Shown in pieces: positions 27,695-35,881 of a stretch of DNA of 44,293 nt. The position numbers were made by a program, and so were the translations under genes. Under the pieces are notes generated by a model that saw only the letters and a program-made list of their open reading frames with translations, was not told the origin of the DNA and made no database searches. This stretch comes from JBCDCP01 sp039181495. Lineage in GTDB: Bacteria; Pseudomonadota; Alphaproteobacteria; Rhizobiales; Tepidamorphaceae. How positions within the stretch are numbered: position 1 is the first letter of the stretch; each line of letters opens with the position of its first letter. The DNA is taken from NCBI GenBank assembly GCA_039181495.1, contig JBCDCP010000006.1, forward strand, positions 1-44,293. The letters run 5' to 3'.

Positions 27695-29553
27695 TAGACG
27701 CGTGCTTTCGGCTTGATGTAGCTGATGTCGTTGGACAGCGTGTAGGTGTGTACCGGTCGATCACCAATCGCGATGGTCCGCTTGGCATCGTCGGCCCAGG
27801 CCAGTGTGTGCTTCATCCAATCCTTGTCATCGCGGTCTGGGAAGTCCTCGCGCGCATGCGCTCCGCGCGATTCAGTGCGCTGCACGGCCGAGTCCATCGT
27901 CACCACGGCTTGCGCGATCAGATTGTCGAACTCCAGCGTTTCGATCAGGTCGGTGTTCCAGATCAGCGACCGGTCGGTCACCCCGACATCGTCGATCCCG
28001 GACCAGACATCGTGGATCTTCTCCTGCCCTTCGTCGAGTATTTCGCCAGTGCGGAACACCGCGCAGTTCGACTGCATCACTCGCTGCATCTTGTCACGTA
28101 GATCCGCCGTTGGCGTGTCACCGTTGGCATGGCGAAAACGGTCGAGCCGTTCCAATGCGAGATCGCCCGCATCGCTTGGCAATTCGGGCTGCTTTTCGTT
28201 GGCATCGAGTATCTCGGCGCAGCGCAAACCGGCAGCGCGGCCGAACACGACAAGATCGATCAGAGAGTTGGAGCCGAGCCGGTTGGCACCGTGCACGGAC
28301 ACCGATGCCGCCTCACCCACCGTCATCAGGCCGCGAACCATATGGTCCGGATTGCCGTCCTTGCTGGTCAGAACCTGGCCCCAGAAATTCGAGGGAATAC
28401 CGCCCATGTTGTAGTGCACCGTCGGCAGCACCGGGATCGGCTCACGCGTCACATCCACACCGGCGAAGATCTTGGCCGATTCCGAGATACCCGGAAGTCG
28501 TTCACCCAGGATATCGGGATCGAGGTGTTCGAGATGCAGGTGAATATGATCGTTCTCTTTGCCAACACCACGACCACCGCGGATCTCCATGGCCATCGAA
28601 CGCGAAACCACATCGCGAGACGCCAGATCTTTGGCGCTCGGCGCATAGCGCTCCATGAAGCGTTCACCTTCGGAATTGGTCAGGTAGCCACCTTCACCCC
28701 GCGCACCCTCGGTGATCAGACACCCGGCGCCATAGATGCCGGTGGGATGGAATTGCACGAACTCCATGTCCTGCAACGGCAGTCCAGCGCGCAGCACCAT
28801 CGCATTGCCGTCACCGGTGCAGGTATGCGCCGACGTGCAGGAGAAATAGGCCCGGCCATAACCACCGGTGGCGAGGATGACCATCTTTGAACGGAAGCGA
28901 TGCAGCGTTCCGTCATCGAGCTTAAGCGCGACGACCCCGCGGCAAGCACCTTCCTCATCCATGATGAGGTCGATGGCGAAATACTCGATGAAGAACTGCG
29001 CATTGTGTTTCAGCGCAGCACCATAAAGCGTGTGCAGTATGGCGTGTCCGGTCCGGTCAGCGGCAGCGCAGGTGCGCTGGACCGGTGGTCCATCGCCCAT
29101 ATTCATCATGTGGCCGCCAAATGGCCGCTGATAGATCTTGCCGTCTTCGGTGCGCGAGAACGGAACACCGTAGTGGTCAAGTTCGTAAACGGCAGCCGGT
29201 GCTTCCCGGCAAAGATATTCGATGGCGTCCTGATCACCGAGCCAATCCGAACCCTTGACGGTGTCATACATATGCCAGCGCCAGTCATCGGCGCCCATGT
29301 TGCCAAGAGACGCAGCGATTCCGCCCTGTGCGGCGACGGTATGGGAGCGTGTCGGAAACACCTTGGTGATGCAGGCGGTCTTGAGCCCCGCTTCCACGCA
29401 ACCAACGGTCGCCCGCAGTCCCGATCCGCCAGCACCGATGACCACGACATCGAAGGTATGGTCAGTCAGCGGATAGGCCTTCCCGTTCTGGCCGGGTGCG
29501 GCTCCATTCCCTGCGCCGTTCGACGCTCCGTTTTTTGCGCCATTGCCTGCCAT
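27691..29553 (-). CDS. sdhA: Succinate dehydrogenase flavoprotein subunit
   Basis: 620 aa from the ATG at 29553, which has GGAGG 8 nt upstream; a TTG at 29568 would overlap sdhD. SdhA oxidises succinate to fumarate. The dinucleotide motif VVIGAGGSGLRA, the covalent-FAD histidine in TRSHTVAAQGG, HPTGIYGAGCLITEGARGEGG and HYNMGGIPSN are intact. Oddly, the first 20 or so residues are a repeat of N, G and A (GNGAKNGASNGAGNGAAPG) before the usual GKAYPLTDHTFD. It sits between sdhD (4-bp gap) and the small unknown gene (overlap). Confidence 0.97.
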   Translation of the reverse strand: MAGNGAKNGASNGAGNGAAPGQNGKAYPLTDHTFDVVVIGAGGSGLRATVGCVEAGLKTACITKVFPTRSHTVAAQGGIAASLGNMGADDWRWHMYDTVKGSDWLGDQDAIEYLCREAPAAVYELDHYGVPFSRTEDGKIYQRPFGGHMMNMGDGPPVQRTCAAADRTGHAILHTLYGAALKHNAQFFIEYFAIDLIMDEEGACRGVVALKLDDGTLHRFRSKMVILATGGYGRAYFSCTSAHTCTGDGNAMVLRAGLPLQDMEFVQFHPTGIYGAGCLITEGARGEGGYLTNSEGERFMERYAPSAKDLASRDVVSRSMAMEIRGGRGVGKENDHIHLHLEHLDPDILGERLPGISESAKIFAGVDVTREPIPVLPTVHYNMGGIPSNFWGQVLTSKDGNPDHMVRGLMTVGEAASVSVHGANRLGSNSLIDLVVFGRAAGLRCAEILDANEKQPELPSDAGDLALERLDRFRHANGDTPTADLRDKMQRVMQSNCAVFRTGEILDEGQEKIHDVWSGIDDVGVTDRSLIWNTDLIETLEFDNLIAQAVVTMDSAVQRTESRGAHAREDFPDRDDKDWMKHTLAWADDAKRTIAIGDRPVHTYTLSNDISYIKPKARVY

Positions 29554-29557
29554 AGGG

Positions 29558-29953
29558 TCAGCCTCCAAACGCGATCATCAGCACGCTTATGACGCCGACA
29601 AGACCGGCCAGCGCACAAAAAAATGTGTTTCCCATCAGCAGCACAAGTTTGCTGCCTTCTTCAGGAACATAGTCTTCGATGATCGTCTGCATACCGAGAC
29701 GCATGTGATAAACGCCGGAAACGATCATCAGAATGAAAAGAGCAACCGGAATTGGCGAGGACAGCATTGCTACGAACCCCGCATGATCAGTCTTGAGCCC
29801 GGCAATCAGGTAGCCCACGAACATCATCATCAAAGGGATATTGGCAATTGCCGTAAGTCGCTGTTTCCAGAAATGATCTGTGCCTTCACCCGCTGAGCCG
29901 AGCCCGCGGACACGAGACAGGGGAGTACGCAGCGTCTTTCCTGGCGAAGCCAT
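29558..29953 (-). CDS. sdhD: Succinate dehydrogenase membrane anchor subunit D
   Basis: 131 aa from the ATG at 29953, chosen for the GAGGGAG just upstream. Three membrane helices are visible. The second ends in YHMRLGMQTIIEDYV, the conserved motif with the heme b and quinone-site residues. N-terminal RVRGLGSAGEGTDHFWKQRLTAIA is typical of alphaproteobacterial SdhD. It starts 10 nt after the sdhC stop. Confidence 0.93.
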   Translation of the reverse strand: MASPGKTLRTPLSRVRGLGSAGEGTDHFWKQRLTAIANIPLMMMFVGYLIAGLKTDHAGFVAMLSSPIPVALFILMIVSGVYHMRLGMQTIIEDYVPEEGSKLVLLMGNTFFCALAGLVGVISVLMIAFGG

Positions 29954-29963
29954 AACCACTCCC

Positions 29964-30362
29964 TCAGAGGACCAGCACGCCGACAAGCCATGTCAGCGCA
30001 GTCAGGACGATTGAACCGATCAGCGTACCCCAGGCCATCCATGTCGCTGTATGTTTGTCCAGCGCCCGCCCTGTGTCCCAAACCAGATGCCGCATCCCGC
30101 CAAGCATGTGGTGGAACAGCGACCACGTGTATCCAAGCAGGATGAGCAGTCCCAGAGGAGAGGTCATCAGACCAACGGTAAACGCGTAACTCTCGGGCCC
30201 AGAAGCAGCAGCGGCCAGCCACCAAACAACGATTAGCGTCCCAAAATAGAGCGCTGCGCCCGTAATGCGGTGAAAGATCGACATCATCATTGTGATGATG
30301 GGACGAAACACCTGCAGGTGCGGCGACAGCGGGCGTGCCGATTCGAGGTCGGCTGGTGCCAT
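29964..30362 (-). CDS. sdhC: Succinate dehydrogenase cytochrome b556 subunit C
   Basis: 132 aa from the ATG at 30362 (a TTG two codons earlier is less likely). It has RPLSPHLQVFRP for quinone binding, SIFHRITG in helix 1 and FHHMLGGMRHLVWD (83-96) with the heme-ligand histidine. Three membrane helices. First gene of the operon sdhC-sdhD-sdhA-unknown-sdhB. Confidence 0.94.
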   Translation of the reverse strand: MAPADLESARPLSPHLQVFRPIITMMMSIFHRITGAALYFGTLIVVWWLAAAASGPESYAFTVGLMTSPLGLLILLGYTWSLFHHMLGGMRHLVWDTGRALDKHTATWMAWGTLIGSIVLTALTWLVGVLVL

Positions 30363-30773
30363 GGGCAAGGCCTTTCAGAACCACTTCGGCCAGATGTCGC
30401 ATGACACCATGAGCCAATGGGTGGGACACGGTTCACGAAGACCAGGCGCGCGCACTGGTCTGCGCCCGCCTTTCCCCCGCAACTTAGAATATGTTTAGAT
30501 CAGTGACCTGCCAGCTTCAATGCGCATAACGGAGCGTTCGCGTGATAATTGGTCGCGGTTTTCGCTGCAATGCATCAAAAGGGTGCTTACCGGCCTTTAA
30601 TTGGGATTATCACGGGAGCATTAGAAGTCGGTCTTCATTGTATGAACCGAACAATTCACCCGTTGGGCTCAAACGATCGCGGCACAACTGACGCCCATTC
30701 CGCGCCCTATCCTTTGATGACTGTTGCGTCTAAACTGAGCCGGGCAGATTCAAACTGAGACAAAGACCCTCTC
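30363..30773. other. Divergent intergenic region between sdhC and the lipoprotein gene
   Basis: 411 bp, relatively AT-rich in the middle, with promoters for both sides expected. A perfect hairpin AGACCAG/CTGGTCT with loop GCGCGCGCA lies at 30439-30461, inside the likely sdh leader. A weak sdh promoter is listed separately. A short open frame at about 30549-30758 has no ribosome-binding site or recognisable product and is not called. Confidence 0.6.
30492..30520 (-). promoter_or_regulatory. Possible sdhCDAB promoter
   Basis: On the minus strand TTGAAG (30520-30515) and TAAACA (30497-30492) are 17 bp apart. The -35 box is good, the -10 box matches only in part. It would give a leader of about 120 nt containing the 30439-30461 hairpin. 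Confidence 0.3.
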
Positions 30774-31196
30774 ATGGTATTGCGTAATCCGATTGCCAGC
30801 CCTGCCAGAGCCATCGCCGCCACTGCGATCCTGACCCTGTTCCTGGGCGCCTGCGCCGATGGCGGGTTCACCAACAACCTTCCGCGCTGGCAGGGTTGGG
30901 GAAACCAGACACGCCCCGCGCAGCCAGCTCAGCCGGCAGCCGCGCCCGCCACACAGGCAGCGCCCAGCGAGGTTCAGCTAGCCTGTGTCCAGGCTGCGGC
31001 GACGCGCTTTGGCGGACAACCGGGATCAATCAGGCCGACTGCGTCGTCGCTGATAAGACAGGACACGTTTCGCGTTGATCTGACGACCGCCGGCGGACCC
31101 GCAGTGTGCCTTGTGGATCGTGGCGGCAACATTCTGTCGATCCAGGCAGCTCCTGCTCAGCCTCAATCCCAGCAGCAGAACCAGCGGCTTCTCTAG
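30774..31196 (+). CDS. Small lipoprotein of unknown function
   Basis: 140 aa. A lipoprotein signal is clear: hydrophobic stretch then lipobox LGAC with C27 as the acylated residue, followed by Ala, so the protein probably goes to the outer membrane. Residues 43-65 are a P/Q/A-rich linker. A small conserved-looking domain (about 66-125) holds two cysteines (in QLACVQ and AVCLVD) that could form a disulfide. The tail is rich in Q. I recognise no family with known function. It ends convergently with the monooxygenase gene, 33 bp apart. Confidence 0.8.
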   Translation: MVLRNPIASPARAIAATAILTLFLGACADGGFTNNLPRWQGWGNQTRPAQPAQPAAAPATQAAPSEVQLACVQAAATRFGGQPGSIRPTASSLIRQDTFRVDLTTAGGPAVCLVDRGGNILSIQAAPAQPQSQQQNQRLL

Positions 31197-31229
31197 CACG
31201 CGAACGAACGCGACGGATGTAAACGGTCG

Positions 31230-32579
31230 CTATAACGGCAGACCGTCCATCAGCTTTGGCACGGCCGGGCCATTCAGTCCGGCGGCCTCGCGGGTCAAAA
31301 AGCGCTTCGCGAAGCCACTGTTATTGACAAGCCCCAGACCGAAACTGCGGATTAGACGCAATGGCGCAATGTCCGGCCTGAACAGCCGGTTGAGCCCGTC
31401 GGTAAGCATGGCTAGCTGCACCGTGTCCGCCCTGCGCCAGCGCTCATAGGTTTCCAGTTCCGTCTGGATGCCCGGATCGATGCCCAGACGGACGGTTTCA
31501 ACAATTGTCTCTGCCAGTGCCGCTACATCCTTGAGACCAAGATTGAGCCCCTGGCCGGCCAATGGGTGGACACGGTGTGCCGCGTCACCAATCAGCGCCA
31601 CCCGCGGCGCGACAAAACGCCGGGATAGCATGAAGCCGAGGGGAAAACTTGCTCTTGCACCTGCCAGATTGAGCCAGCCAAGCTCCGGCCCTGCTCGTTC
31701 ATTCAGCTCAGTTTCGAACGCCGCATCATCAAGCGCCATGAGAGCACGCACCTTGTCGCGCTCATCGCTCCAAACAAGCGACAGCCTGTTTTCCGGCAAG
31801 GGCAGAAGGGCAAAGGGTCCGCCCGGAAGGAAATGCTGAATTGCAGTTCCGTCATGCGCGAAATCAGCATCCAGCGTCGCGACAATGGCGTCCTGCCGAT
31901 AGTCCCAGTCGACCGTCCGGATGCCGGCAAGAGACCGCACGGTGGAGTTCACCCCATCAGCACCAACACAAAGCCTCGCCCGTATCGGGCCTTGATCGGT
32001 GTTCAGCGTAATACCGGCACTGTCGGGTTCGAGACTCCGCAGATGGTGTGGTTCTTGAGGCTTCAGTCCGGCATTCGAGGCTGCATTATCGACGGCCGCC
32101 ACGAGCACTTCGGCCGGCACGATATGCGCCAGTGGCATGCCCAGCTCCTCGGCGCCTGGCGGGATATCGTAAAAGGGATCGTCAAGGCGGCTGGCACCCG
32201 GCGGAACACCCTCTTCATCGCCAAACAGGCCGGGATCGGTCGCGCTTTCATCGACCCCGAAGCCAAGCAGCTCGGGCCGAACAGGATCCTGCACCTTGCT
32301 ATCGCTGATAGCCATCCGCCTGACCTCACCGGCATGCGGTGCGATCTCATCCCAGACGCCAATTGCTTCCAGAACATGGCGCGGCGCAGGTGCGATTGCC
32401 CATCCGCGGGGATCCGCGCGGCGGGCGCCTCCGGCTGCCGCATCGAAAACACGCACCGACAGATCGACACCGTTCGCCTGGCTCAATGCCAATGCAAGAC
32501 AAAGCCCGGCCGGTCCGCCACCTACAATAGCGACGTCCGTTTCGATGGCTGACGATCCGTCAGTCTGCCGCTGCGGCAT
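31230..32579 (-). CDS. UbiH/UbiF/COQ6-family FAD monooxygenase (ubiquinone biosynthesis)
   Basis: 449 aa. N-terminal FAD motif DVAIVGGGPAGLCLALAL, middle segment CVGADGVNSTVRSLAG (the GD/DG motif) and C-terminal GDAAHRVHPLAGQGLNLGLKD, the signature of the UbiH/COQ6 family. These enzymes hydroxylate the ring of the ubiquinone precursor. Alphaproteobacteria carry variants (UbiH, UbiL, UbiM) with different ring positions; I cannot tell which this is. The protein is slightly long because of an insertion rich in D, P and G at about residues 100-145. AAGGA precedes the ATG. Confidence 0.88.
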   Translation of the reverse strand: MPQRQTDGSSAIETDVAIVGGGPAGLCLALALSQANGVDLSVRVFDAAAGGARRADPRGWAIAPAPRHVLEAIGVWDEIAPHAGEVRRMAISDSKVQDPVRPELLGFGVDESATDPGLFGDEEGVPPGASRLDDPFYDIPPGAEELGMPLAHIVPAEVLVAAVDNAASNAGLKPQEPHHLRSLEPDSAGITLNTDQGPIRARLCVGADGVNSTVRSLAGIRTVDWDYRQDAIVATLDADFAHDGTAIQHFLPGGPFALLPLPENRLSLVWSDERDKVRALMALDDAAFETELNERAGPELGWLNLAGARASFPLGFMLSRRFVAPRVALIGDAAHRVHPLAGQGLNLGLKDVAALAETIVETVRLGIDPGIQTELETYERWRRADTVQLAMLTDGLNRLFRPDIAPLRLIRSFGLGLVNNSGFAKRFLTREAAGLNGPAVPKLMDGLPL

Positions 32580-32720
32580 CGCGGGGTTTCCTTATTGCCT
32601 GTCCCATGCCGGCCATGGCACGAGACTCCGATCAGCCTTGCAGTTGCGCTGGCGGCGGGTCAAGCCGGGGTGGCGACGCGCCGCAGAGCTGGCACTGCAG
32701 CCTACGAAGGGAAGACGGGA

Positions 32721-33617
32721 ATGGGTGCAAGAGCAGTGCGCGAACTCTGCGCCATTCTCGATCTCGAGCGTTTGGAAGAGAACCTGTTCCGGGGTACATC
32801 GCCCCAGACAGGCTGGCAGCGCGTCTACGGCGGTCAGGTTATCGGACAGGCGCTTGTTGCAGCGGCACGCACAGTGAATGACCGTCCTGTTCATTCGCTG
32901 CACGGCTACTTTCTGCTCGGCGGCGATCCGTCCGTACCCATCATTTATGAAGTTGATCGCATTCGCGACGGCAAGAGCTTCACCACGCGACGCGTCGTGG
33001 CGATTCAGCATGGCCGTGCGATCTTCTCGATGTCGGCGTCGTTCCAGAAGACAGAGCCAGGCCTCGAACATCAGGCGGATCTGCCCGATGGCATCCCATC
33101 GCCGGAGGACCTGCCCTCCGAAGAACAGATGAAGGCGCTTTTCATCGATAAGGTCCCTAAGCCGGTTCGGGCCTATTGGGAACGCGAACGCCCCATCGAA
33201 TGGCGGCCTGTCAATCTCAACCGCTATATGAACCGCGATCCGCTGGATCCTCTCCAGCATGTCTGGTTCAAGGCAAGCGACCGATTGCCAGACGATCCGG
33301 GTCTGCACGCCTGCACCCTTGCCTATGCGTCAGATATGACGCTGCTCGACACATCACTTCTCGCCCATGGGCGCACCATCTTCGATTCTGACCTCCAGGT
33401 GGCGAGCCTTGATCACGCAATGTGGTTCCACCGCCCGTTTCGCGCCGATGAATGGCTGCTCTATGCCCAGGATAGCCCCAATGCCTCAAGCGCACGGGGG
33501 TTCAATCGCGGAATGATCTTCGATGTGGCCGGCAATCTGGTCGCGTCGACCGCCCAGGAAGGTCTAATCCGAAAGCGCGAACTGAACGCCGGACGATCCG
33601 AGTCGCTCAGAACATGA
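32721..33617 (+). CDS. tesB: Acyl-CoA thioesterase II
   Basis: 298 aa from the ATG at 32721 (GAAGACGGGA upstream); the open frame before it overlaps the start of the divergent monooxygenase gene and lacks similarity. TesB hydrolyses medium- and long-chain acyl-CoA. Two hotdog domains: the first with NLFRG and GGQVIGQALVAA, the second with AYASDMTLLDTSLL, whose D205 is the catalytic aspartate position. MWFHRPFRADEWLLY near the end is also typical. Cytoplasmic. Confidence 0.94.
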   Translation: MGARAVRELCAILDLERLEENLFRGTSPQTGWQRVYGGQVIGQALVAAARTVNDRPVHSLHGYFLLGGDPSVPIIYEVDRIRDGKSFTTRRVVAIQHGRAIFSMSASFQKTEPGLEHQADLPDGIPSPEDLPSEEQMKALFIDKVPKPVRAYWERERPIEWRPVNLNRYMNRDPLDPLQHVWFKASDRLPDDPGLHACTLAYASDMTLLDTSLLAHGRTIFDSDLQVASLDHAMWFHRPFRADEWLLYAQDSPNASSARGFNRGMIFDVAGNLVASTAQEGLIRKRELNAGRSESLRT

Positions 33618-33654
33618 GCAGTCTTCATGTCGCTTGGCGCGCACGTGAGCATTC

Positions 33655-33671
33655 TGCCTAATAATTAGGCA
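33655..33671. promoter_or_regulatory. Candidate NtrC enhancer site upstream of glnK
   Basis: TGCCTAAT-A-ATTAGGCA is a perfect inverted repeat with GC-N11-GC spacing, the spacing of NtrC sites (TGCAC-type arms). Its centre is about 130 bp upstream of the start expected from the sigma-54-like promoter, a normal enhancer distance. The arms differ from the enteric consensus, so another dimeric regulator is possible. Confidence 0.5.
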
Positions 33672-33767
33672 AACCGAGCCTCCCACTGTTTCCTTTGGCG
33701 GGTCGCAACAAAAATCCGTTACCGAATCCTTAATAAAATCAGAATGGTAGTCGCGTTGCGTCGATTC

Positions 33768-33783
33768 TGGCACACCGCTTGAT
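33768..33783 (+). promoter_or_regulatory. Candidate sigma-54 promoter of glnK-amtB
   Basis: TGGCAC (33768-33773), five bases, then TTGAT. This matches the sigma-54 consensus TGGCAC-N5-TTGCW except for A in place of C in the -12 element. glnK-amtB is a classic NtrC/sigma-54 target. The leader would be about 125 nt. Confidence 0.5.
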
Positions 33784-33921
33784 TCCCCACGGCGCAAGCC
33801 TGCTGAAATTGCGCCCATGCACAGCTTCGGTCAGGCCGCGACGCGTGCCCGGGGGAGGCCATGAGGCCTGAACGGCGCGGTCGGATTGTTCAACTTTCCA
33901 GTAGAATGGGGGTTTTCGAGC

Positions 33922-34260
33922 ATGAAAATTGTGATGGCGATCATAAAGCCATTCAAGCTCGACGAAGTACGCGAAGCACTCACCGGAATCGGAGTGGAGG
34001 GGCTGACCGTCACCGAAGTCAAAGGTTACGGGCGTCAGAAGGGCCACACCGAAATCTATCGCGGCACCGAATATGCCGTGAGCTTCCTTCCTAAGTTGAA
34101 GGTCGAGGTGGCTGTGGCCGCATCGGCGGTCGACAACGTCGTCGAGACCATCTCGAAGGCAGCGCGCACCGGCCAGATCGGTGACGGCAAGATCTTCGTT
34201 TATTCCATCGACCAGGCAGTACGCATCCGCACCGGCGAGACCGATGCGGAAGCACTGTGA
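33922..34260 (+). CDS. glnK: Nitrogen regulatory protein P-II
   Basis: 112 aa, exact family length. The ATG at 33922 gives the canonical start MKIVMAIIKPFKLDEV. The T-loop contains Y51 (TEYAV), the uridylylation site. C-terminal GDGKIFVYSIDQAVRIRTGE is the ATP-binding end. The protein senses 2-oxoglutarate and ATP/ADP, and when unmodified blocks AmtB by inserting the T-loop. I call it GlnK because amtB follows 34 bp downstream. Confidence 0.97.
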   Translation: MKIVMAIIKPFKLDEVREALTGIGVEGLTVTEVKGYGRQKGHTEIYRGTEYAVSFLPKLKVEVAVAASAVDNVVETISKAARTGQIGDGKIFVYSIDQAVRIRTGETDAEAL

Positions 34261-34280
34261 TGCGTCCCGCGTGAAACACA

Positions 34281-34288
34281 GGGGTAAC
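34281..34288 (+). promoter_or_regulatory. amtB ribosome-binding region with the 8-mer complementary to the candidate sRNA loops
   Basis: GGGGTAAC lies 6 nt before the amtB ATG and includes its only Shine-Dalgarno-like G-run (AGGGG, 34280-34284). It is the exact reverse complement of GTTACCCC, present three times in the candidate sRNA at 39340-39477. Pairing would mask the ribosome-binding site. An 8-mer match somewhere in the window is not rare by chance; the position at the start signal is what makes it notable. Confidence 0.5.
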
Positions 34289-34294
34289 TCAACA

Positions 34295-35653
34295 ATGAAC
34301 GCAATTCTCAATGGCAAGAGCCTGGTAGCGGGAGGAGCGCTTGTCGCTTTGTCCGCCGCACCGGCACTCGCCCAGGGCATCGACGAGGCGGCTCTGGCCG
34401 CCGCGATCGAAGCCTCCACCGGGCAAACCGCCTACATCCTGAACACACTGCTGTTCCTGATGGGTGGTTTCCTCGTCATGTTCATGGCAGCTGGCTTCTG
34501 CATGCTCGAAGCGGGTCTTGTTCGCTCCAAGAACGTGTCGATGCAGTGCCTCAAGAACATCGGCTTGTATTCGATTGCCGGCATCATGTTCTGGGTCGTC
34601 GGCTACAACTTCATGTACAACGGCGTTGGCGACAATGGCGGCTGGTTCGGCTCTCCCGCACCCTATGGCTGGGATGCTGTGGGCGGCGATGCGCTCGATG
34701 TCGGCTATTCAACCGCATCTGACTGGTTCTTCCAGATGGTGTTCTGTGCCGCGACGGCCTCGATCGTCTCAGGCACCGTTGCCGAACGTGTCAAGCTCTG
34801 GCCGTTTTTCATCTTTGTCGCAGTTCTGACCGGCGTCCTTTACCCGATCTCGGGCTCCTGGCAGTGGGGTGGCGGCTGGCTCAGCGAAATGGGCTTCTCC
34901 GATTTCGCAGGCTCGACCATCGTGCACTCGGTTGGCGGCTGGGCTGCATTGACCGGCGCTCTGATCATCGGATCCCGTGCCGGCAAGTTTGGCGCAGACG
35001 GCTCGGTTCACCCGATGCCCGGATCATCAATCCCGCTGGCAACTCTCGGCACCTTCATTCTCTGGCTCGGCTGGTTCGGCTTCAACGGCGGATCACAGCT
35101 TGCCATGGGTACCATCGGCGATGTGTCTGATGTTTCGCGGATTTTTGCCAACACCAACCTGGCCGCAGCTGGCGGTGTGGTGGCCGCGATGATCCTGACC
35201 CAGGTGATCTATGGCAAGGTTGACGTGACCATGGCGCTCAACGGCGCACTGGCCGGCCTTGTGTCGATCACCGCCGAGCCGCTGGCACCGACGCCGATCC
35301 TGGCGATCCTTATCGGCGCCGTTGGTGGCGCGATCGTGGTGTTCACTGTGCCGCTTCTCGACAAGCTCAAGATCGACGACGTGGTTGGGGCCATCCCGGT
35401 CCACCTGTTCGCCGGCATCTGGGGCACGCTGATCGTTCCGCTATCGAACTCTGATGCCAGCTACGGCACCCAGATCGTTGGCATTGCGGCTTATGGCGCG
35501 TTCACCGTGGTCACCACCGCGGTCGTCTGGTTCGCTCTGAAGGCGACGATGGGCGTCCGCGCCTCCGAAGAAACCGAGGCACTCGGGCTCGACAAGACCG
35601 AGGTGGGTGTCGAGGCCTATCCGGAATTCGGAAGCGGTAGCCAGAGGGTCTGA
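34295..35653 (+). CDS. amtB: Ammonium transporter AmtB
   Basis: 452 aa. The ATG at 34295 gives a cleavable signal peptide ending APALAQG, then eleven membrane helices of the Amt family. The twin pore histidines are H211 (VHSVGGWAAL) and H370 (PVHLFAGIWGTL). FCMLEAGLVRSKN and GSWQWGGGWL are conserved family segments. It imports ammonium across the inner membrane and is controlled by GlnK. Co-transcribed with glnK and ended by a strong terminator at 35708. Confidence 0.97.
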   Translation: MNAILNGKSLVAGGALVALSAAPALAQGIDEAALAAAIEASTGQTAYILNTLLFLMGGFLVMFMAAGFCMLEAGLVRSKNVSMQCLKNIGLYSIAGIMFWVVGYNFMYNGVGDNGGWFGSPAPYGWDAVGGDALDVGYSTASDWFFQMVFCAATASIVSGTVAERVKLWPFFIFVAVLTGVLYPISGSWQWGGGWLSEMGFSDFAGSTIVHSVGGWAALTGALIIGSRAGKFGADGSVHPMPGSSIPLATLGTFILWLGWFGFNGGSQLAMGTIGDVSDVSRIFANTNLAAAGGVVAAMILTQVIYGKVDVTMALNGALAGLVSITAEPLAPTPILAILIGAVGGAIVVFTVPLLDKLKIDDVVGAIPVHLFAGIWGTLIVPLSNSDASYGTQIVGIAAYGAFTVVTTAVVWFALKATMGVRASEETEALGLDKTEVGVEAYPEFGSGSQRV

Positions 35654-35669
35654 TTTCTCCTCCGGGCAG

Positions 35670-35692
35670 GCAGCCTGGCGATGCCAGGTTGC
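35670..35692 (+). other. Hairpin downstream of amtB
   Basis: GCAGCCTGGC, loop GAT, GCCAGGTTGC forms a 10-bp stem with one GU pair. It lacks a T-run and lies just before the real terminator; it may protect the 3' end of the mRNA. Confidence 0.5.
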
Positions 35693-35707
35693 CCACCAAA
35701 CTTGAAA

Positions 35708-35732
35708 GTCGGGCCTCGCGCCCGGCTTTTTT
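35708..35732 (+). terminator. Intrinsic terminator of glnK-amtB
   Basis: GTCGGGC, loop CTCGC, GCCCGGC, then six T. The stem is 7 bp with one GU pair, 55 bp after the amtB stop. Confidence 0.88.
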
Positions 35733-35881
35733 CTTGCGCGTTCGGTTCGGAATCGACGGCTTTTTGGCGACCCGACCCTCTTGGTTAAGCCAGACTTAAC
35801 CGGGTCGCCTTAGCGTTCAGTACGAGCCGAAACGCCGTGCCAGTGCGAGCGAGACGGCCAGCCAGAGAATCCAGCAGGGCC

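Larger units (their letters stand above)
33618..33921. other. Upstream region of glnK-amtB
   Basis: 304 bp without a gene. It holds a 17-bp palindrome (33655-33671), an AT-rich stretch (33705-33745) and a -24/-12-like promoter (33768-33783). The arrangement fits a nitrogen-regulated glnK promoter; the sites are listed separately. Confidence 0.6.

Noticed and set aside
30549..30758. Short open frame of 69 codons upstream of the lipoprotein gene
   Set aside because: No ribosome-binding site, no recognisable domain, and it lies in a promoter-rich divergent region.
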